Below, piece after piece: positions 1 through 4,506 of a stretch of 7,413 nucleotides of DNA. Made by a program: the position numbers and the translations under genes. Position 1 is the first letter of the stretch. Each line of letters starts with the position of its first letter. The notes under the pieces are model-generated. The model ran no database searches, had not been told where the DNA came from, and was given only the letters and a program-made list of their open reading frames with translations. Source of the DNA: Deltaproteobacteria bacterium RBG_13_61_14 (GTDB lineage: Bacteria; RBG-13-61-14); the NCBI GenBank assembly GCA_001797815.1, contig MGQK01000021.1:50351-57763 (forward strand), read 5' to 3'.

Positions 1-2031
1 GATCAGCCTTCCACGGGCCCCACCAGGCTCTACTATGCCAACAGCTCCACCGGATGGTCCATCGAGGACTATGGATGGACCGTGAGCAACCCGGAGATGA
101 CGGTGCTGGCAAGCCAGGGGGCCGACCTCTTCCTGGCGACGGCGGCGAGAACCGGGGGTAACGTCGAAATTCTGTACTACTCGCGCCTGGACGGGACTTG
201 GTCCGAGGCGGAGAACGTCTCCAACAGCCCGGTCCGTTCCGTGAACCCGACCCTGGCCGTGGACCAAGCGGGCAGGCCCCACCTGGCCTGGGTGGAAAGG
301 GGCCAGGGCCAGAGCAGTTCCATCGCTTACAGCTACCGAGATCCGGTGGTGGGATGGAGCGCCCCGGTTACCGTGGCTGCCTTGTCCAATAACCAGGCCC
401 TGCCGGCCATGGCGGTGGATGCAGTCGGCACGATGCACATCGTATGGAAAGACGACGCCTTGGATCAAGCGGGCCAAAGCTTGTATTGGTCGGTAAACCC
501 GACAGGGGCATGGTCAATGCCGTCCTCGATTCTTTCCGATGTCGGCCGTTTCCCGGCCGAGATTCTTGTCTTGAGCGGCGATGGCGGGGTCCTGGTGACG
601 ACGCAGGGACGGACGAGACAGCAAGTGCGGCCGCTGCTAGGGTTACGACTGGTGGATGGGCAATGGTCGGCGGCGCAGACGATAGCAGCTCTTTCCGATC
701 CAGTTGAGCAAGATCAACTTGTTGACGACCATGGCATCGCGGTCTATTTGCAGCATGGAGACCTTGCCTGGTTCTGGGACGGGAGCCAATTCCAGCCCCT
801 GGAAAACTTCCTCAAGCACCTGTCCGGCCTGGGATACGACCCCGCGGGCGCGGTCACGCCAACCGTTGCCTTCGACCTCCTCGGACATCTGCACATGGCT
901 TTCTCATCCACCCCGGACGTTGACCCCATCTATCACCGCTTCATCATCAGGGATTCCGATTGCGATGGGCTGAACGACGTCCGCGAGGCGGCCTTGGGGT
1001 TGGACCCCTATGCAAATGATTCCGACGGCGATGGTCTCACCGATGGCGACGAAGTCATGATCTACGGCACGGACCCGCTCGATCCTGACACCGATGGCGA
1101 CGAGCTAGGGGATGGCTTCGAGGTATTTTTCTGCCAGGCCGATCCTCCTTATCTCTGCCTGGATCCGCTGGATTGGGATACGGACGACGACGGCATCACC
1201 GACGGATATGAGGTGGCCGCCATGAGTAATGACCCGCCGCTCAATCCCTTTGATCCGGCGGATGCAATGCTGGACTTCGACGGAGACGAACTGGAAAACC
1301 TGCACGAGTATTGGAACAGCAGCGATCCCTGGAGCCCCGAGCCTTACCCGAGCCCCACTTTGACCATTCCTTCAATGATCGGATGTTTCTTCTGGGGAGA
1401 GGCGGACGGAGACGGGTACGTCCTGGGTGCAGACCGCGTCACTCTCCGAAGCAAATGCCTCGGACTTCCCACCATCTATTCCAACGTCATCCCGCCCAAT
1501 GGAGACACTCAGGAACTGGATGGACTGGAAAACTTATACAATCCCAGCTCGTGTTCAAAGGGCGACATGTTCATTCTGGAGCGAATGATCTTGCAAGAAC
1601 CAATCAGCAATCTGAATGGCCAGGCCGCCGCACTCGAACTTGAGCCTTTGCCGTCGTTGCCAGTCGAAGTTGGATCCACTGTGCGCATCACCTTTAATGT
1701 GAGAAATAAGAATACGATGGGCGAGCCGCCCTATTCCGTTTTTTATTCCTCCGGCTTTGCCGTGTTCTTCGAGATCGATCCCGCGTCCACGGGCGCCGCC
1801 ACCCTGATGGGCGGAGACGGATGGCACACCTCTTTCCCGGGCGCCCGTTTAGATTTCTCTGGGCCGATCGCCGAGAAGGCCCCCGCGTCCATGGTGCTTC
1901 GCCTGGACGCTCCCGGCGACATCTATGTCAACGCCTTTATTCCACCATGCGGGGATTACTTGAATCAGCTGGGCAGATGGTGCCCCGAAATCGTCGCCGC
2001 GCCGGTGATGATCACTGCGGTGGATAACTAA
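1..2031 (+). CDS. Secreted-type beta-propeller / calcium-binding-repeat / dockerin-like protein, 5' end missing
   Basis: The reading frame is open from base 1, so the protein starts upstream; a GTG at 82 is only an internal codon. The visible part is 676 residues. Residues 1 to about 310 hold BNR/sialidase-like beta-propeller repeats, seen as recurring blocks such as NPTLAVDQAGRPHLAW (244 on), LPAMAVDAVGTMHIVW (400 on) and TPTVAFDLLGHLHMAF (856 on), with YYS/WS blades between. Five Asp-rich calcium-binding repeats follow (952-1329). Next is a degenerate dockerin-like segment (about 1396-1590: EADGDGY, then GDMFILERMIL). Last is a beta-rich, possibly Ig- or cohesin-like domain opening with EVGSTVRITFNV. 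Paired cysteines and the calcium repeats suggest an extracellular location. No C-terminal anchor or sorting motif is visible. The substrate is unknown and BNR-type propellers are not necessarily sialidases. It ends with TAA, about 150 bases before a terminator-like palindrome. Confidence 0.8.
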   Translation, partial: DQPSTGPTRLYYANSSTGWSIEDYGWTVSNPEMTVLASQGADLFLATAARTGGNVEILYYSRLDGTWSEAENVSNSPVRSVNPTLAVDQAGRPHLAWVERGQGQSSSIAYSYRDPVVGWSAPVTVAALSNNQALPAMAVDAVGTMHIVWKDDALDQAGQSLYWSVNPTGAWSMPSSILSDVGRFPAEILVLSGDGGVLVTTQGRTRQQVRPLLGLRLVDGQWSAAQTIAALSDPVEQDQLVDDHGIAVYLQHGDLAWFWDGSQFQPLENFLKHLSGLGYDPAGAVTPTVAFDLLGHLHMAFSSTPDVDPIYHRFIIRDSDCDGLNDVREAALGLDPYANDSDGDGLTDGDEVMIYGTDPLDPDTDGDELGDGFEVFFCQADPPYLCLDPLDWDTDDDGITDGYEVAAMSNDPPLNPFDPADAMLDFDGDELENLHEYWNSSDPWSPEPYPSPTLTIPSMIGCFFWGEADGDGYVLGADRVTLRSKCLGLPTIYSNVIPPNGDTQELDGLENLYNPSSCSKGDMFILERMILQEPISNLNGQAAALELEPLPSLPVEVGSTVRITFNVRNKNTMGEPPYSVFYSSGFAVFFEIDPASTGAATLMGGDGWHTSFPGARLDFSGPIAEKAPASMVLRLDAPGDIYVNAFIPPCGDYLNQLGRWCPEIVAAPVMITAVDN
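952..1329 (+). repeat. Five tandem Asp-rich calcium-binding (thrombospondin type 3-like) repeats
   Basis: Within the first gene, DxDxDG-type loops begin at 952 (DSDCDG), 1018 (DSDGDG), 1087 (DTDGDE), 1177 (DTDDDG) and 1273 (DFDGDE). Each is followed by a (G/A)xEV-type helix and a DP turn. The spacing grows from 22-23 to 30-32 residues along the array. In known families such repeats bind calcium and stiffen a stalk between extracellular domains; here they separate the propeller from the C-terminal module. This is coding repetition, not a DNA repeat element. Confidence 0.85.
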
Positions 2032-2081
2032 TGGATAACCGCCCGGCCTTATCTCAGAAGGGGGGATGGGCGAATCGGATC

Positions 2082-2162
2082 GTTACCGGGTAACTTAAGC
2101 ACTTCTGAATGAAGGGAGTTATTCAGAAAGGCAGGATGATTTATTCCGGGTCCACACCCCGG
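2082..2162 (+). other. Cluster of three stem-loops after the first gene
   Basis: Three consecutive hairpins are visible: GTTAC-cgg-GTAAC (2082-2094), TTCTGAAT with a 10-nt purine-rich loop and ATTCAGAA (2103-2128), and CCGGG-N7-CCCGG (2146-2162). They precede the palindromic terminator. They could be a structured 3' untranslated region protecting the upstream mRNA, or a small RNA that uses the same terminator. No known RNA family was recognised. Confidence 0.35.
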
Positions 2163-2181
2163 TTGAAAAAGACCACCGCTC

Positions 2182-2213
2182 CCGGCCGCCCGGAATTCCG
2201 GGCGGCCGGTTTT
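2182..2213 (+). terminator. Perfect 28-bp palindrome with short T run, probable Rho-independent terminator
   Basis: Bases 2182-2209 are a perfect inverted repeat (CCGGCCGCCCGGAA and its complement) centred on GAATTC, followed by TTTT at 2210-2213. An AAAAA run at 2166-2170 precedes it, so a weaker terminator could also form on the - strand. It probably ends the transcript of the upstream gene. The T run is short, and the GAATTC centre must open to form the loop. Confidence 0.6.
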
Positions 2214-2510
2214 GGTAGAAGACCGCATGATGACGCCTCACCCTTGACCCGCTGCGGCTGCCGATTGATAGACTTTTCCTTCCCGCCCAAATTTCCACCC
2301 TGACACCTGACCGCTGATCCCGGGAGGCGGCCCCGCAGCCCGTCTTCGCAGGGGCGCTCACCGGGCGCGATCTTGGGCCGCATCCTTTCCTGTCCCGAAG
2401 GGACAACACAACTAATACTCATTGCCGGTAAAAAATATTGATTGCTCCGCCCTCATCTGGGCCCAAACCGTCAATGCGTATCTATGGAAAATGCATCCAG
2501 GTAAATTTTG
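2214..2510. other. Gene-less spacer before the insertion sequence
   Basis: No open frame here has a ribosome site or recognisable protein. The first 190 bases are GC-rich with two hairpins: GCCCCGC pairing with GCAGGGGC across 2330-2355, and TGTCCC-GAA-GGGACA at 2391-2405. Neither is followed by a T run. From about 2406 the sequence becomes AT-richer up to the left end of the insertion sequence. It may once have been the upstream control region of the operon now downstream of the insertion. Confidence 0.5.
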
Positions 2511-2528
2511 ACTCATTTTCAAAACTTT
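2511..2528 (+). repeat. Left terminal inverted repeat of the insertion sequence
   Basis: ACTCATTTTCAAAACTTT matches the complement of 4351-4368 at 17 of 18 positions. A second TTTCAA motif lies about 21 bases inward (near 2538). The right end also carries a second TTTTCAA, 15 bases inward, so these may be subterminal transposase-binding motifs. Confidence 0.85.
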
Positions 2529-2598
2529 TCGGTTGAATTTCAAGATTTTTCCGCCGTAACTGACTGATTTTCTTCAAGTCCGCTTTCGCCCACCCTCA

Positions 2599-2610
2599 AA
2601 ATGTAGTGTC
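2599..2610 (+). repeat. Short direct repeat upstream of the transposase (copy 1)
   Basis: AAATGTAGTGTC here recurs as AAATGTAGTGCC at 4287-4298, just after the transposase stop. The two copies match at 11 of 12 positions in the same orientation. A related CGTAGTGTCC lies in the first codons of the gene (2694 on). The function is unknown; it may be a transposase or host-factor site. Confidence 0.4.
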
Positions 2611-2640
2611 TAATTATACCAGGCAGCCGTCGCTTTTTTC

Positions 2641-2669
2641 TTGACATCAGCTTCGATATATGCGATTAT
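2641..2669 (+). promoter_or_regulatory. Sigma-70-type promoter of the transposase, predicting a leaderless mRNA
   Basis: A perfect -35 TTGACA (2641-2646) is separated by 17 bases from GATTAT (2664-2669), a 4 of 6 match to TATAAT. Counting the last -10 base as -7 puts the transcription start at 2676, exactly the A of the transposase start codon. No Shine-Dalgarno sequence precedes that codon (ATTATTGCCTC), which is consistent with leaderless translation. Confidence 0.6.
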
Positions 2670-2675
2670 TGCCTC

Positions 2676-4274
2676 ATGTTCGTCAGAGTAAAGCGTAGTG
2701 TCCAGAATGGCCGGGAATATAAGTACCTGCAAATCGTGCACTCGGTGCGGCAGGGCGCAGACGTGCGCCAAAAGGTGATTGCCAACCTGGGGCGGGCCGA
2801 GGAGTTGTTGGCCGGAGACGGTCTGGACAACCTGATTCGCAGCCTGGTCAAATTCAGCCAGCGGTTGCGGGTGATCGAGGCCGGGAAAAAGGCGGGAGTA
2901 GATTCCTGCCGGTCAAAGGCGTGGGGTCCGGCGCTGGTGTTCGGGAGGTTGTGGGAGGAACAGGGCCTGCGGGAAGTGATCGCCAAACTGGCGGAAGGCC
3001 GGCGGTTTGGGTTTGAGGTGGAGCGGGTGTCGTTTGCGCTGGCGTTGCAGCGGCTGTGCGAGCCGGGGAGCGACCTGCAGGGTTCGGAGTGGTTGAGGAC
3101 GGTGGAGTCGCCGGGGTTCGGGGAGATCGAGCTGCACCAGATGTACCGCGCGGTGGGCTGGCTTTACGAGAACCGTTATGAGTTGGAGCGCGAGCTATTT
3201 TTTCGGGACCGCGATCTATTCAATCGCGAGCTCGACCTGGTGTTTGTGGACACCACCTCGACTTATGTTTACCGGGACGCGGAGACCGAGTGGACGCGGC
3301 GGGGTTACAGCCGGGACCATCGGCCGGACCTTCCGCAGTTGGTGTTGTGCGTGGCGGTGGACCGGTTGGGCTGGCCGATCTCGTGGGAGGTGTTTCCCGG
3401 CAACACCGCGGACGCCAAGGCCTTTGCCCAGACCATCGCCAAGTTCCGGGAGCGGTTTCAGATCCGGCGGGTGAGTATTGTCGCTGACCGGGGGATGATC
3501 GGCCGGGAGGCGATCAAGCTGCTCACGGATGATGAGCGGTGTCCCTACGATTTCATTTTAGGCTGCCGGTTGCGGAAGGCGAAGGAGGTGCGGGAGGAGG
3601 TTTTGTCGCGGGCGGGGCGGTATCAGGAGGTGGCGGCGAACCTGAAGGTGAAGGAAGTGGTGGTGGAGGGCCGGCGGTACGTGGTGTGCCGGAACGAGGA
3701 AGAGGCGGCGAAGGACGCGGCGGCGCGGGAATCAATCGTGGCGCGTTTGCGGGAGAAGCTCTCCGCGGGGCAGCAAAAGAGCCTGGTGGGTAACCTGGGT
3801 TATCGGCGGTTCTTGAGGGGTGCGAAGGGTTCGTGGTTGATTGACGAGGAGGCGGTGAAAGCGGACGCTCGTTTTGATGGGGTGTTCGTATTGCGGACCA
3901 ACCTGGACCTGCCCGCGGCGGAGATCGCCACGACTTACAAAGGATTGTGGCGGGTGGAGCGGACGTTCCGGGAAGAGAAGTCCACCCTGGAGGTAAGGCC
4001 GATCTATCACCACCAGGACGAGACCCGGATCGGCCACATCGTGGCGAGCTTCTTGGCGCTGCGGCTGGAGGTGGACTTGCAGCGGCGCTTGGAGGGGAAG
4101 GGGATCGAGGCGCCCTGGCCCAACCTGATGCGGGACCTCGCCCAGGTTCAGGCCGTTCACTTGGACATGGATAAAATGAGCTATATTGTCCGGACCGATC
4201 TGGAAGGCTATGCGTTTAACGGGTTCAAGGCCGCCGGGGTCCGGGTTCCGAACCGAGTCAGCCTGGCGAACTGA
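2676..4274 (+). CDS. IS1634-type DDE transposase
   Basis: This 532-residue protein catalyses cut-and-paste or copy movement of its own insertion sequence by binding the terminal repeats. The N terminus (MFVRVKRSVQNGREYKYLQI, then VRQKVIANLGR) is typical of IS1634-like transposases and supports this start despite the lack of a ribosome site. The catalytic triad is visible: D192 in LVFVDTTSTY, D271 in VADRGMI and E428 in YKGLWRVERTFREEK. The last has the IS4-superfamily Y-(2)-R-(3)-E-(6)-K spacing (Y421, E428, K435), with Leu in place of Arg. The frame is intact and the length full, so the enzyme may be active. The coding strand is strongly G-rich (29 G against 9 C in 3601-3660). No clear terminator follows the stop. 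Confidence 0.93.
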   Translation: MFVRVKRSVQNGREYKYLQIVHSVRQGADVRQKVIANLGRAEELLAGDGLDNLIRSLVKFSQRLRVIEAGKKAGVDSCRSKAWGPALVFGRLWEEQGLREVIAKLAEGRRFGFEVERVSFALALQRLCEPGSDLQGSEWLRTVESPGFGEIELHQMYRAVGWLYENRYELERELFFRDRDLFNRELDLVFVDTTSTYVYRDAETEWTRRGYSRDHRPDLPQLVLCVAVDRLGWPISWEVFPGNTADAKAFAQTIAKFRERFQIRRVSIVADRGMIGREAIKLLTDDERCPYDFILGCRLRKAKEVREEVLSRAGRYQEVAANLKVKEVVVEGRRYVVCRNEEEAAKDAAARESIVARLREKLSAGQQKSLVGNLGYRRFLRGAKGSWLIDEEAVKADARFDGVFVLRTNLDLPAAEIATTYKGLWRVERTFREEKSTLEVRPIYHHQDETRIGHIVASFLALRLEVDLQRRLEGKGIEAPWPNLMRDLAQVQAVHLDMDKMSYIVRTDLEGYAFNGFKAAGVRVPNRVSLAN

Positions 4275-4286
4275 ACGAAAAAAGAT

Positions 4287-4298
4287 AAATGTAGTGCC
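4287..4298 (+). repeat. Short direct repeat downstream of the transposase (copy 2)
   Basis: AAATGTAGTGCC matches the copy at 2599-2610 at 11 of 12 positions. The pair brackets the transposase gene inside the terminal inverted repeats. Confidence 0.4.
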
Positions 4299-4350
4299 AA
4301 GAACTTTTTGGTATGTTGTAACCTATTGAATATACGGACTTTTGAAAATC

Positions 4351-4368
4351 AAAGTGTTGAAAATGAGT
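4351..4368 (-). repeat. Right terminal inverted repeat of the insertion sequence
   Basis: Read on the - strand this is ACTCATTTTCAACACTTT, differing from the left end by one base. It lies 76 bases after the transposase stop codon and ends 7 bases before the -35 element of the downstream operon. Confidence 0.85.
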
Positions 4369-4375
4369 AGAGAAC

Positions 4376-4404
4376 TTCCCAAAGTTTTATCGTTGAGGTA
4401 TAAT
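4376..4404 (+). promoter_or_regulatory. Sigma-70-type promoter of the sensor-kinase operon
   Basis: A perfect -10 TATAAT (4399-4404) is preceded at 17 bases by TTCCCA (4376-4381), a 4 of 6 match to TTGACA. The predicted start is near 4411, leaving a leader of about 96 nt. The -35 begins 7 bases after the inverted repeat of the insertion sequence, so the core promoter belongs to host DNA but everything upstream of it has been replaced. No outward -35 in the repeat is correctly spaced for this -10. Confidence 0.6.
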
Positions 4405-4434
4405 TTTATTCAGATAGTCTCGTGGCAAGCGGTT

Positions 4435-4459
4435 CCGCCATGAGCGGGATGATTTTTTT
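4435..4459 (+). promoter_or_regulatory. Short hairpin plus seven Ts in the operon leader
   Basis: CCGC-CATGA-GCGG (4435-4447) is followed by GATGA and then TTTTTTT (4453-4459). The upstream TGGC...GCCA could pair in a competing way. The shape suggests a weak attenuator in the leader, but the stem is only 4 bp and the T run starts 5 bases after it, so this is speculative. Confidence 0.25.
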
Positions 4460-4489
4460 CCTCAAGCATCGTCCTCGGGATCTGCGGGC

Positions 4490-4497
4490 AGGAGGAG
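4490..4497 (+). promoter_or_regulatory. Strong ribosome binding site of the sensor kinase
   Basis: AGGAGGAG lies 9 bases before the ATG at 4507, within a longer AGGAGGAGGAGAAGAG purine run. It fixes the start codon of the kinase and predicts efficient initiation, unless the hairpin that begins at the start codon interferes. Confidence 0.8.
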
Positions 4498-4506
4498 GAG
4501 AAGAGC

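Larger units (their letters stand above)
2511..4368 (+). mobile_element. Complete IS1634-type (IS4 superfamily) insertion sequence, about 1.86 kb
   Basis: The element is bounded by inverted repeats at 2511-2528 and 4351-4368 (17 of 18 positions match) and carries one full-length transposase gene with its own promoter. The length and the single long transposase fit IS1634-like elements. No target-site duplication is visible: the left flank ends AATTTTG and the right flank begins AGAGAAC. The insertion may therefore be old, or one end may have recombined. The exact tips could lie one or two bases outside the marked ends. It sits between the propeller-protein gene and the sensor-kinase operon. 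Confidence 0.85.

Noticed and set aside
82-84. GTG as start of the first gene
   Set aside because: The frame stays open to base 1 and codes for the same kind of propeller repeat (RLYYANSSTGW) before it, so the true start is outside the window.
2109-2303. Small + strand frame of 64 codons
   Set aside because: It runs straight through the 28-bp palindrome and terminator, has no recognisable domain, and is composed of low-complexity Pro/Arg-rich residues.
2391-2405. TGTCCC-GAA-GGGACA hairpin as terminator
   Set aside because: No T run follows on either strand, so it is recorded only as a stem-loop in the spacer.
3732-4160. 142-codon - strand frame opposite the transposase
   Set aside because: It overlaps the conserved catalytic Glu region on the other strand and has no recognisable motif.
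4293-4312. Terminator after the transposase (GCCAA...TTGGT)
   Set aside because: The stem is only 4-5 bp of mostly A-T pairs and no T run follows it.
4342-4362. Outward promoter in the right end of the insertion sequence (TTGAAA boxes at 4342 and 4357)
   Set aside because: Neither box lies 16-18 bases before TATAAT at 4399, and no other good -10 is suitably placed.
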